A DNA stretch of 41,279 nt from an uncultured Ruminococcus sp. (GTDB lineage: Bacteria > Bacillota > Clostridia > Oscillospirales > Acutalibacteraceae): NCBI GenBank assembly GCA_902776975.1, contig CACYSI010000007.1, forward strand, positions 1 to 41,279, given 5' to 3'. The position numbers and the translations under genes are program-made. The notes beneath the pieces were generated by a model that was not told the DNA's origin, made no database searches, and worked only from the letters and a program-made list of their open reading frames with translations. This document shows positions 1-7,604 of this stretch, in pieces (positions within the stretch are counted from its first letter, which is position 1; each line of letters opens with the position of its first letter).

Positions 1-5
1 TGTTT

Positions 6-78
6 ATGGTAATGTAAAATTATTTATGTAAAAATCTCTTGTTCTCTAAACTTTTTTGCGCGAACTTTACATTACCAT
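6..78. repeat. Perfect 13-bp inverted repeat, 47-nt loop
   Basis: ATGGTAATGTAAA at 6-18 is repeated as its exact reverse complement at 66-78, separated by AT-rich sequence. It lies just beyond the stop codon of the dockerin gene that ends at 86. The loop is long for a terminator and there is no clear T-run, so it may be the end of a small mobile repeat or an mRNA 3' stem. Its origin is not recognised. Confidence 0.5.
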
Positions 79-85
79 TTACTTT

Positions 86-2185
86 TCATAAATGATCGAT
101 CAGCGGAACCCATCCATCAAGTATCTCCTTGCCTATCGGATAAGGCGTTTTGACGTGAGCCGAATAACGCTGTATAAAGGTCGCGTCAACTATCGTCAAG
201 CCGCCGTCCCCGTCGATATCGCCGCGAGCGAGCACCTCGTTGTCGTATGGGGTCTCAAGTCCGATGACCTTACGCTGTACTACCGTAGCGTCGACCGCGT
301 CGACCTCGCCGCTGCCGTCAGCGTCGCCGAGCAGCACGGCGTCGGGCGTCATGCTAATTTTGATCGTGGACGAATAGTATACCGGCGCGGTATCCCAGTG
401 CATTCCGTGCTCGTCTATCAGCTCGGAGAGCTTGTACCAGTTGATGGTCAGCGTACCCTCAGCAGGCTCGGTCATACCGTTGGTATCTATAACGGCGTAC
501 GCTTCACCGTCGATGATCTCGGGCTCAAAGGCTAAGTGGAAGCCCGCGTCATTCAGATCATCCGATATCCAGCCGGGCATCATCTCGTCGTCATACGGCT
601 CCATGATGAAGCGCAGCTTGACGGTCTCGTCCTTATCCATGTAGAGGGTGTAGCCGTCGTAGTAGCGCGCGGTCGAGCCGTAGGGCTGAGCGTAGAAGTC
701 TACTATATCAAAGTCGGCGTAGTTAGTGCCGTAGTAAGGCTCTTTGCCGTCCAGACGTACAAAGTATTGTCCCGCCTCGGTTGGCATACCGCTAAGCGGT
801 TTGTCCTCAGGGTAGAGCATATCCCAATCGGGGTCGTCGCCATCGAGAGCGGCGTCGTTACGCTCAAAATATGTAAGGGTGTAATTATCGGGGCTCAGCT
901 CGTTGCCGAGCAGGTCTGTAACTACCGGCTCGTGCATCTCGCTCGCGGGTATCACATAGAAATAGTGCCATGAGCGGAAGGAGCGCGAAAGATACTTCTC
1001 ACCGAAGTCGATCATGCCTGAATTGCGGTCGAGGGTATATTTATCTTTTATCATAAACTCAAACTCGGGAGTCTGACCGGTATAGCCGCTGCCGTCTTTG
1101 GCGACAGCGCAGACTGAGTGCATCAGCCAGCCTCTCTCCATAGCCTCGGGGAGTGCGCTCAGACCGAAGGGCTCTTCGACATCTTCGTATATGGGAGCAT
1201 CCTTTTCATCGTCCCAGCCCTTCTCGATAAAGAAACGCAGCTCGTAAGCGTCTTCGGGAACTATCTCATTACCGTCCCTTACAAGAGTGATATTGAGGTC
1301 GTCGACCGTGAGGGTATCTTCCTTGCCGTCGAGATAGTAGTCGCCCCATTCCTCGCCGTTGAATTTCAGTTCGTAACCTTCCGAAAAATCGGCGGAGCTC
1401 GATCCCGTTATATCAAAGTCGACGTATCCGGTGCCGTAGTAGGGATCCTTTCCGTCGATACGGGCGAAGTAGGAGCCGGGAACTGTGGGCATTCCCGCAA
1501 GCGGCTTGTCCTCGGGGTAAACCTTATTATGATAATCCCAACCGGCAGCAGGAGGAATGCCTGTAACACGCTTAAAGAAGGTGATAGTGTAGTGCTCGGG
1601 ATCGACCGGGCTGAGCGTTATATCCCGTACCACGGGCTCTTTTGCAACGCTTGACGGTATCTCAAAATAATTGTGCCACGACCATGTGCACGGTCTCTCG
1701 TATTGATCGCCGAAGGTCGCGTTGCAGCCGATGTAGTTGAAGCTGTATTTGTGAAAGGTCATGAACGACTGAGTATGAGTGTGTCCGCTGTAGCCGCTGT
1801 TTTCTTCGGCTACGGCGTACGCGGCGTAAAAGCCCATACCTTTGCCGCCTAAATCATCATCCGGCAGACCGTAGGGACCGTAGAACGGATCGACCAGCGG
1901 ACAGCTGTTCTCTTCGTCCCAGTCGCCTTCATAACCGATGACAAGCCTGTACGCGTCCTTGGGTACTTCGCTGCCGCTCGGGTCTCTCAGCGTGATGTTC
2001 AGCTCATCGAGCGTGAGGGTATCGGTCGTCTCTTCGAGAGCGTAGACCTTCCACGGCTCGCCGTCATAGAGCAGTTCGTAACCGTCCCAAAAATCTTTAC
2101 CGCCGCTGTCTTCGGCGAACGCCGCGACGGGCAGCAGTCCTATAACAAGTGTCAAAACCAGTAATAATGAGATAAGCTTTTTCAT
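86..2185 (-). CDS. Secreted protein with duplicated module and C-terminal type I dockerin
   Basis: A 699-residue protein. Residues 1-24 form a signal peptide (basic MKK, hydrophobic stretch, AFA cleavage-like end). Two copies of a module of about 220 residues follow, roughly 35-259 and 269-492. Both start with a GYEL..(Y/F)(D/N)GE.W pattern and close with PEDKPL.GMPT, then R.DGK.PYYGT.Y.DFDI. I do not recognise this module; no glycosidase motif is visible. A shorter beta-rich segment (about 493-610) precedes a C-terminal dockerin at about 614-690, with two calcium-loop repeats (DADGSGEVDAVD and DIDGDGGLTIVD). Dockerins bind cohesins, so the protein is probably displayed on a cell-surface cellulosome- or amylosome-like complex; its substrate is unknown. 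An AAAGGAG ribosome binding site supports the ATG at 2185. Confidence 0.88.
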   Translation of the reverse strand: MKKLISLLLVLTLVIGLLPVAAFAEDSGGKDFWDGYELLYDGEPWKVYALEETTDTLTLDELNITLRDPSGSEVPKDAYRLVIGYEGDWDEENSCPLVDPFYGPYGLPDDDLGGKGMGFYAAYAVAEENSGYSGHTHTQSFMTFHKYSFNYIGCNATFGDQYERPCTWSWHNYFEIPSSVAKEPVVRDITLSPVDPEHYTITFFKRVTGIPPAAGWDYHNKVYPEDKPLAGMPTVPGSYFARIDGKDPYYGTGYVDFDITGSSSADFSEGYELKFNGEEWGDYYLDGKEDTLTVDDLNITLVRDGNEIVPEDAYELRFFIEKGWDDEKDAPIYEDVEEPFGLSALPEAMERGWLMHSVCAVAKDGSGYTGQTPEFEFMIKDKYTLDRNSGMIDFGEKYLSRSFRSWHYFYVIPASEMHEPVVTDLLGNELSPDNYTLTYFERNDAALDGDDPDWDMLYPEDKPLSGMPTEAGQYFVRLDGKEPYYGTNYADFDIVDFYAQPYGSTARYYDGYTLYMDKDETVKLRFIMEPYDDEMMPGWISDDLNDAGFHLAFEPEIIDGEAYAVIDTNGMTEPAEGTLTINWYKLSELIDEHGMHWDTAPVYYSSTIKISMTPDAVLLGDADGSGEVDAVDATVVQRKVIGLETPYDNEVLARGDIDGDGGLTIVDATFIQRYSAHVKTPYPIGKEILDGWVPLIDHL

Positions 2186-2258
2186 TTCGTGCTCCTTTCG
2201 AGTCAGATCGTCGTTCTTCTGTATCGCCGAAAAGGTATTGCGCGTTCAGCTTGATTTA

Positions 2259-2287
2259 ATTATAGTGATATTTATCACATTATGCAA
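2259..2287 (-). promoter_or_regulatory. Promoter of the dockerin gene with a Crp/Fnr-like palindrome in the spacer
   Basis: On the minus strand TTGCAT, 17 nt and TATAAT form a near-consensus sigma-A promoter about 75 nt upstream of the ATG at 2185. The spacer contains the perfect palindrome GTGATA-TT-TATCAC (2265-2278). Read on the minus strand it gives TGTGA-N6-TCACT, one mismatch from the classic Crp-family site. The position between -35 and -10 suggests repression. The regulator is not identifiable here. Confidence 0.6.
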
Positions 2288-2351
2288 GCAAAAACACGAT
2301 ACTCTTGGAGGACATAGTGCATAAATATTAATGTCTGTTGTTGTGCGTATT

Positions 2352-2384
2352 GACAAGAAAAACACCCTCCGCCGGGAGGGTGTT
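2352..2384 (-). terminator. Rho-independent terminator of the M16 peptidase gene
   Basis: A perfect 10-bp stem (2361-2370 with 2375-2384, loop GCCG) lies immediately after the stop codon at 2389 and is followed on the minus strand by a T-rich tract (TTTCTTG). Confidence 0.85.
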
Positions 2385-2388
2385 GTGC

Positions 2389-5208
2389 TTACAGCTTGAT
2401 AATATCATCATACAGCGCAGAGTTTTTCTCGATGTTGTCCGCGTTGCCGACGGTGCAGTATGATTTTTCTTTTACAGAATTTTTCAGCTTTTCGCCAACA
2501 TCATTGACGTCGCTCAGCGAGGCTCCGAGCAGCTCGTCGCGCTCTTTTTGCAGAGCTTCGTTATCCTTGCCTACGAGGTAGTATATGTCGCTCAGATACG
2601 CCCTGACTCTCGGCAGCTGAGGATTATCCAGTCCGCGAACCACGCTGATGATGTAGTCCTCCAGCACTCTGTCGCTGAGCTTGAGCTCGCTCAGGAATTC
2701 AGCCGCCTTGTCGTAGGTATCGAGAGTAGCGGCTATCTGAGGATCGCGGTAGCTCCACATATCCAGTCTTTTAGCCGTGTTGGAGGCTGTGCCGCAGCCG
2801 TACGCGCCGTTCTCGACGCGTATCTTTTGCCACAGATACTCGAGGGAGAGTATCTTTTTAGCGAGCAGTAAGGCGCCGCCGCTGAGGTTATCATCGGCGT
2901 TGTAGCTGTAGCCGTTGAAGACGATATCGCAGGGCGCGGCGAGAGCTATATTGCCGCAGAGCAGCTCTGTGTCGGCGTTCTCTAAGCTGTTTGTCAGCTT
3001 ATCCGATACAGGCAGCGGGGTGTCTTTTATCTTGTCGTAGGTCTCCTCCTCGCAGGCGATAGAAGTGACCGCTCTGCCGTTTAGGATGAACTTTTTGTAT
3101 ACCGCTTCTAACCTGCTTTTTAATTCCGTAAAAGAATCAACGGCATCCTTATCGAGCTTTTCTCTGAGCTCTTTGAGCTTTACATAAAAGCTGATTCCGC
3201 TCGTCTTGTCGCTTATCGCCGCCGAGGCGTTGTGATTCGCGGAGGCTCTGGTGAGAGATATCTGGCTCGAGTTGTTTATCAGCCCGAGCTGCATATCGGT
3301 GAACATCTGACCGATGATATCGGTTATCGCTTTTTGATCGTCAAAGACCGTCTCAGTGAGTATCTCGTCGGCAAGACTGACCGCGTCGGCATACTTGTCG
3401 GTGAGCGCCTTAAAGCGCAGACAGATCGCCGATATGGTCTTGTCGCTGTAGCTGCTGACCGACTGAGCCGCCTCCATAGAGCCTGTATACAGTCCAAGCT
3501 TGGTCTGCAAGGTCTGACCGTCTGTCTTTGAGGTTGCTATATTTGTCAGCAGAGCCGATAGGATGCTCAGGCAGAACAGCTCGTCGTCATCCGCGCTTGC
3601 CGTATCAAAGTATACGCTCGAGTATACGATGCCGTCGGTCTTGAGCGGATGATAGAGATAGGGCTTGCCGCTTTGAGCTTTCAGATCGGTGACATAGGGC
3701 GTTTCTTTTTTGTCTATATCGCTGAGGTTGAGGTGGGGGATAGGGTCGGTCTGAGCTTTGGGCGCCTCTGCCGAGTAACCGTCCGGCTCACACTCAGGCT
3801 CGCTGTATTTGTTCTCGCTCGCGGTGGGCTTCATCACTACGATATTGCGGTTTTTGTTATCGAGCAGTACGGTCTGGATGAGATTTTCAAAGTAGCCGTT
3901 TTCGCAGTTTTCTTTGATGCTTTTCAGCGGCTGTTCGTACTCGAGATAACGCCACGGCTCATAGTCATACAGCCATGTGTCGGCTATCTGGATGTTATAG
4001 TACAGCCCCTTTGTCAGACCCGAGGCGCTGCCCTCACGCAGGTTGAACTCCGCTGTGCTGAGCTTAGCAGCCACAGCCTCCTTATCGAGACCCGCGGCAC
4101 ATTCTCTCAGGCATGAGGTTATCTCACGCTCTATCTCTTCGAGCCTGCTCGAGTCGCAGTGACGCAGCTTTATGACAAAGAGCGGGTACGCTATATCCTC
4201 TATCATCTCGCAGTCGATCTCTACCGCTAAGCCATTATCGAGTATACGCTTTTTGAGCGGATCGTAGTTGGTGTCGGCGAGAATATCCGTCAGCACCGAC
4301 AAACCGAGATAGGTCTCGAAGTCGGGCATTTCGCCCACGGGATAGGTTATCGCTATATAGTCCTCTGAGCTCTTATCACTGTCGGAGGTATAGGTGCAGC
4401 AGTAGGGTTTGTTCTGTTTTCTTAGACTTATCTTGGGCTCTTTTACGGCGCTCTGAGGCTCTACATCATGCAGATACTCTTTGTCGAGAAAGCTCAGCTT
4501 TTCTTCTATATCCATCTTGCCGTAGAGATAGAATCTCGCGTTAGAGGGGTGATAGTGCTTTTTGTGATTAGCGATGAAGTCCTCATATGTCAGCTTTACG
4601 ATGTGGTCGGGATGACCTCCCGATACGGTGGTATACTGGCACGGTTCATAACTCTCTGAGAATATCGCCTGATACAGGTTTTCATCCGGATCGCCGAGAG
4701 CGCCCTTCATCTCGTTATACACAACTCCCTGGTAGTAGAGCTTTCCGCTGTCATCGCGCTCGATATGCCAGCCCTCCTGACGGAAGGCGATCTCGTTATC
4801 GTAAATGAGCGGTCTGAACACCGCGTCGGTGTACACCGACATCAGGTTCATCAGATCCTTCTCGTTCATGCTCGATACGGGATACATGGTCTTGTCGGGA
4901 AAGGTCATAGCGTTGAGAAAGGTGTACAGTGAGCTTTTCATCAACTCGACGAAGGGATCGTCTACAGGGTACTTTTGCGATCCGCACAGCACGCTGTGCT
5001 CGAGAATATGGAAGACTCCCGTAGAGTCATGTGAGGGAGTCGCGAAGGTTATCGAGTAGGTCATGTTGCGGTCGTCGTTGTCGATATAGCACAGCATGGC
5101 GCCGCTGTGAGCGTGACGCATGATGTACATATCGCCGCCGAGTTCTTTTATGTGTCGGCTCTGCTCAATGACAAAGCCGTGGATCTTGTCTCCTATATTG
5201 TATTTCAT
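2389..5208 (-). CDS. M16C family zinc metallopeptidase (presequence protease / insulinase-like)
   Basis: With the ATG at 5208 the protein has 939 residues, close to the usual 950-1000 of the M16C (PreP / falcilysin) group. The inverted zinc motif HILEH is at residues 67-71 (HxxEH: two zinc-ligand His and the catalytic Glu), and VYNEMKGAL further on supplies the expected downstream Glu ligand. The protein is a fused two-half peptidase with no signal peptide, so it probably acts in the cytoplasm on peptides and small unfolded polypeptides. The reading frame stays open for 60 codons upstream, but that part overlaps the upstream gene. A GAGGAG ribosome binding site sits just before 5208, so the shorter start is preferred. 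It lies 68 nt downstream of the C_GCAxxG gene and is probably cotranscribed with it. Confidence 0.92.
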   Translation of the reverse strand: MKYNIGDKIHGFVIEQSRHIKELGGDMYIMRHAHSGAMLCYIDNDDRNMTYSITFATPSHDSTGVFHILEHSVLCGSQKYPVDDPFVELMKSSLYTFLNAMTFPDKTMYPVSSMNEKDLMNLMSVYTDAVFRPLIYDNEIAFRQEGWHIERDDSGKLYYQGVVYNEMKGALGDPDENLYQAIFSESYEPCQYTTVSGGHPDHIVKLTYEDFIANHKKHYHPSNARFYLYGKMDIEEKLSFLDKEYLHDVEPQSAVKEPKISLRKQNKPYCCTYTSDSDKSSEDYIAITYPVGEMPDFETYLGLSVLTDILADTNYDPLKKRILDNGLAVEIDCEMIEDIAYPLFVIKLRHCDSSRLEEIEREITSCLRECAAGLDKEAVAAKLSTAEFNLREGSASGLTKGLYYNIQIADTWLYDYEPWRYLEYEQPLKSIKENCENGYFENLIQTVLLDNKNRNIVVMKPTASENKYSEPECEPDGYSAEAPKAQTDPIPHLNLSDIDKKETPYVTDLKAQSGKPYLYHPLKTDGIVYSSVYFDTASADDDELFCLSILSALLTNIATSKTDGQTLQTKLGLYTGSMEAAQSVSSYSDKTISAICLRFKALTDKYADAVSLADEILTETVFDDQKAITDIIGQMFTDMQLGLINNSSQISLTRASANHNASAAISDKTSGISFYVKLKELREKLDKDAVDSFTELKSRLEAVYKKFILNGRAVTSIACEEETYDKIKDTPLPVSDKLTNSLENADTELLCGNIALAAPCDIVFNGYSYNADDNLSGGALLLAKKILSLEYLWQKIRVENGAYGCGTASNTAKRLDMWSYRDPQIAATLDTYDKAAEFLSELKLSDRVLEDYIISVVRGLDNPQLPRVRAYLSDIYYLVGKDNEALQKERDELLGASLSDVNDVGEKLKNSVKEKSYCTVGNADNIEKNSALYDDIIKL

Positions 5209-5231
5209 ATTAGTATTCTCCTCAATGGTTT

Positions 5232-5265
5232 GGCAGGGGGAGGAGCAAGCCCCTCCCCTACAAAT
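5232..5265. repeat. GC-rich palindromic REP-like element
   Basis: A hairpin-forming stretch (GGGGAGG ... CCTCCCC arms around AGCAAGC) followed by TACAAA lies between the M16 peptidase start and the C_GCAxxG gene stop. Read on the minus strand it begins TGTAGGGG. A second hairpin element at 5834-5866 also starts TGTAGGG, which suggests a dispersed intergenic repeat family in this genome. Confidence 0.5.
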
Positions 5266-5276
5266 GGCTGTGATTT

Positions 5277-5648
5277 TTACAGCATTTTTTCGACTTCTTC
5301 TATCGCGTATCTCACGCAGTTCTCGCATGAGCACAGCATATGCCCCGTGAGCACGCCCTTGAGGTCTATGCAGCGTGACGCGCCGCATCTATCTTCAAAC
5401 GCGGTGAATAAGGCGCGGCTGTTACCGTTCATGCCCTTTGTCTGCTTTGATAGTATGCCGAGTACCATCTCAGCGCCTACCAGAGCTCCGCAGGTGCCCA
5501 TCATGCCGCCCATGCCCGAGCCGAAGGTCGAGCCGAGCATCAGCAGAGAATCTTTGTCATAAGGCAGCATGTCTTCAAATGCGAGCAGGACCGCCTGACA
5601 GCAGTTGTTAGAGCGCTTGAGCTGAGCGCCGATATCAGATCTGTTCAT
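5277..5648 (-). CDS. C_GCAxxG_C_C family protein (putative redox-active Cys-rich protein)
   Basis: A small protein of 123 residues from the ATG at 5648. It shows the family pattern in order: NCCQAVLLAF near the N-terminus, then a Gly-rich FGSGMGGMMGTCGALVGA segment (the G-C-A-x-x-G region), then spaced cysteines CGASRC and CSCENC at the C-terminus. This family (PF09719) is thought to be redox-active or metal-binding, but no reaction is established. An ATG three codons upstream (5657) touches the AAGG motif, whereas the ATG at 5648 has normal spacing, so the latter is used. It has its own strong promoter at 5688-5716 and probably leads a two-gene unit with the M16 peptidase. Confidence 0.87.
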   Translation of the reverse strand: MNRSDIGAQLKRSNNCCQAVLLAFEDMLPYDKDSLLMLGSTFGSGMGGMMGTCGALVGAEMVLGILSKQTKGMNGNSRALFTAFEDRCGASRCIDLKGVLTGHMLCSCENCVRYAIEEVEKML

Positions 5649-5687
5649 AATGATCATCCTTTATTTAGTATCTTATCTACGCTTGAT

Positions 5688-5716
5688 ATTATGCTACTTT
5701 TCGGGGTTTATGTCAA
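5688..5716 (-). promoter_or_regulatory. Sigma-A promoter for the C_GCAxxG / M16 peptidase unit
   Basis: Minus-strand TTGACA (5711-5716), 17 nt and CATAAT (5688-5693) match the consensus at 11 of 12 positions, about 40 nt upstream of the start codon. Confidence 0.75.
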
Positions 5717-5774
5717 CCTCGTCATTTATTATTTTCTCAAAAACTTTTAACTTAAAAGCCCCTCGTATGTACAA

Positions 5775-5787
5775 ATATCCGAATTAT
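5775..5787 (+). promoter_or_regulatory. PurBox-like site upstream of purC
   Basis: ATATCCGAATTAT matches the Bacillus PurR PurBox consensus (AWWWCCGAACWWT) at all but one position and lies 11 nt upstream of the purC -35 element. The paired second box, normally inverted about 17 nt away, is not evident, so this is a weak candidate. Confidence 0.25.
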
Positions 5788-5798
5788 CGTCCAACGGC

Positions 5799-5827
5799 TT
5801 GACACCCTGCCCGCTATGGTGTATAAA
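5799..5827 (+). promoter_or_regulatory. Sigma-A promoter of purC
   Basis: TTGACA (5799-5804), a 17-nt spacer and TATAAA (5822-5827). The leader to the ATG at 5925 is about 90 nt. Confidence 0.75.
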
Positions 5828-5833
5828 CCTTAC

Positions 5834-5866
5834 TGTAGGGTAGCGGCGGCTTTGCCGCTGTATTCA
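5834..5866. repeat. Hairpin in the purC leader, REP-like
   Basis: AGCGGC (5842-5847) pairs with GCCGCT (5854-5859) across a GGCTTT loop. It starts TGTAGGG like the element at 5232-5265. It may be a dispersed repeat or a leader structure; no riboswitch fold is recognised. Confidence 0.4.
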
Positions 5867-5924
5867 CAAATGAAAAAGGTCGGATCGCCCGAAAACGGCG
5901 GTCATAAACTTGGGAGGTAAAGCT

Positions 5925-6632
5925 ATGGAAAAGAGAGAACAGCTCTATGAGGGCAAGGCAAAGAAGGTTTTTCTGACAGATGATCCCGAACTGCTTATCG
6001 TATCCTATAAGGATGACGCTACAGCGTTCAACGGTCTTAAGAAGGGTACCATCACCGGTAAGGGGGTCATCAACAACAAGATGAGCAACCTGCTCATGCA
6101 GAAGCTCGACAAAGAGGCAGGTGTGCCTACTCATTTTGTCGAGGAGCTCAGCGATCGTGATACCGTAGTCAAGAAGGTATCTATCGTCCCGCTCGAGGTC
6201 ATCATCCGCAACATTGCCGCCGGCTCATTCTCAAAGAACTACGGTGTAGAAGAGGGCGTTGTATTCGATCAGCCCACTATCGAGTTTTCATATAAGAACG
6301 ACGATCTCGGCGATCCGCTTATCAACGATTATCACGCTCTGGCTCTTAAACTGGCTACTCCCGAGGAGATAGAGACTATCAAGAAGTATGCTTTTGCCGT
6401 GAACGACTATCTCAAGGCATACTGGAAGGCGCGCGGAGTCATCCTCGTTGACTTCAAGCTCGAGTTCGGCAGACTCAGCGACGGTACTATCGTGCTCGCC
6501 GATGAGATCAGCCCCGATACCTGCCGCTTCTGGGACGCTGAGACTAAGGAGAAGCTCGATAAGGACCGCTTCCGCCGCGATCTCGGCGGTGTAGAGGACG
6601 CATACGCGGAGATCATGGGCAGACTGTCTTGA
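5925..6632 (+). CDS. purC: Phosphoribosylaminoimidazole-succinocarboxamide synthase
   Basis: A 235-residue SAICAR synthetase that condenses CAIR with aspartate using ATP in de novo purine synthesis. Family motifs are all present: [10 protein letters not shown] at the N-terminus (nucleotide-binding strand), [15 protein letters not shown] in the middle, DFKLEFGR, and [13 protein letters not shown] near the C-terminus. Length is normal for the bacterial single-domain enzyme. GGGAGG at 5912-5917 fixes the ATG at 5925; an in-frame TTG at 5910 lies upstream of this site and is not used. It stands alone, with its own promoter and terminator, rather than inside a pur operon. Confidence 0.97.
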   Translation: MEKREQLYEGKAKKVFLTDDPELLIVSYKDDATAFNGLKKGTITGKGVINNKMSNLLMQKLDKEAGVPTHFVEELSDRDTVVKKVSIVPLEVIIRNIAAGSFSKNYGVEEGVVFDQPTIEFSYKNDDLGDPLINDYHALALKLATPEEIETIKKYAFAVNDYLKAYWKARGVILVDFKLEFGRLSDGTIVLADEISPDTCRFWDAETKEKLDKDRFRRDLGGVEDAYAEIMGRLS

Positions 6633-6658
6633 TTTATATATAGGTTTAGTTTTGAACA

Positions 6659-6694
6659 AGCTCGCGATTCGATTGGATCGCGAGCTGTTTTTTG
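6659..6694 (+). terminator. Terminator of purC
   Basis: A 10-bp stem (6659-6668 with 6677-6686), an 8-nt loop, then GTTTTTTG. Confidence 0.88.
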
Positions 6695-6735
6695 TGGATT
6701 TCTTACATATTTAATCTGATTTCGGTCTTGTTTTA

Positions 6736-6769
6736 TTGACTAAATATGTAACGTATGATAAAATATAAT
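6736..6769 (+). promoter_or_regulatory. Probable promoter of the proBAC operon
   Basis: TTGACT at 6736-6741 is followed by overlapping A/T-rich -10 candidates: ATAAAA with a 16-nt spacer, and a perfect TATAAT at 6764-6769 that is 22 nt away. It lies 23-55 nt upstream of the proB ATG. The exact -10 is unclear. Confidence 0.5.
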
Positions 6770-6791
6770 GGAATAGATTTGGAGGGTAAAT

Positions 6792-7556
6792 ATGAGATTA
6801 GTGATAAAGGTTGGCACCTCGACATTAGCGCATAAGACGGGGCTGCTCAACATCAAGCGCGTCGAGCGTATGTGTAAGGTCATATCCGATCTTAAGAACG
6901 CGGGCAACGAGATAGTGCTCGTGTCATCGGGCGCTATCGGTATGGGACTGGGCAAGGTCGGCATCACCAAGCGTCCCGATGATATATCTACTCTGCAGGC
7001 GGGCGCCGCCATAGGACAATGCGAGCTGATGTATGTTTACGACAAGCTCTTCTCGGAGTACAACCATACCGTGGCTCAGATACTGATGACAGGCGCGTTC
7101 GTAGCTATCGACGACTACGGCAAGAACCTTAATAACACATTGTTCAGACTTCTCGAGCTCGGTGTTATCCCGATAGTCAACGAGAACGATACGGTAACCA
7201 CGGATGAGATCGTTATCGGCGATAACGATACTCTCGGAGCTATCATTGCTGAGCGAGTGAAGGCAGATATGCTTATCATCCTCAGTGACATAGACGGTCT
7301 GTACACATCAAATCCGTCGACCGATCCCGACGCTGTGCGTTTGGAGATCATCGAAGAGATCACCGAAGAGATAGAGGCGCTGGCGGGTACCGCGGGCTCG
7401 CATCTCGGCACCGGCGGCATGGTGACTAAGATCAAGGCGGCGCGTATAGCTACAGAAAGCGGCATAGAGGTCATCATTGCCAACGGCAAGGATCCCGAGG
7501 TGTTGTACGATATCCTCAACGGCAACGCGGTATGTACCCGCTTTACGGCAAAATAA
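6792..7556 (+). CDS. proB: Glutamate 5-kinase (short form without PUA domain)
   Basis: A 254-residue amino-acid kinase that phosphorylates glutamate as the first step of proline synthesis. Visible motifs are VIKVGTSTLA (ATP phosphate binding), LVSSGAIGMG, VNENDTV (glutamate site) and ILSDIDGLYTSNP. The protein ends where the kinase domain ends, so the C-terminal PUA domain of the Escherichia coli enzyme (367 residues) is absent, as in many Firmicutes. GGAGG at 6781-6785 supports the ATG at 6792. It is the first gene of the proB-proA-proC-patatin operon, 48 nt before proA. Confidence 0.96.
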   Translation: MRLVIKVGTSTLAHKTGLLNIKRVERMCKVISDLKNAGNEIVLVSSGAIGMGLGKVGITKRPDDISTLQAGAAIGQCELMYVYDKLFSEYNHTVAQILMTGAFVAIDDYGKNLNNTLFRLLELGVIPIVNENDTVTTDEIVIGDNDTLGAIIAERVKADMLIILSDIDGLYTSNPSTDPDAVRLEIIEEITEEIEALAGTAGSHLGTGGMVTKIKAARIATESGIEVIIANGKDPEVLYDILNGNAVCTRFTAK

Positions 7557-7604
7557 TAAACCTACCCCGATTATAGGGAGAATGAAACGATAAAGGAGCA
7601 AACT

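Noticed and set aside
5209-5388. 60-codon N-terminal extension of the M16C peptidase frame
   Set aside because: It overlaps the C_GCAxxG gene, is rich in Arg from the repeat element and has no ribosome binding site; GAGGAG points to the ATG at 5208.
5828-5924. Purine riboswitch in the purC leader
   Set aside because: No conserved three-way junction or loop motifs; only a simple hairpin that resembles a dispersed repeat.
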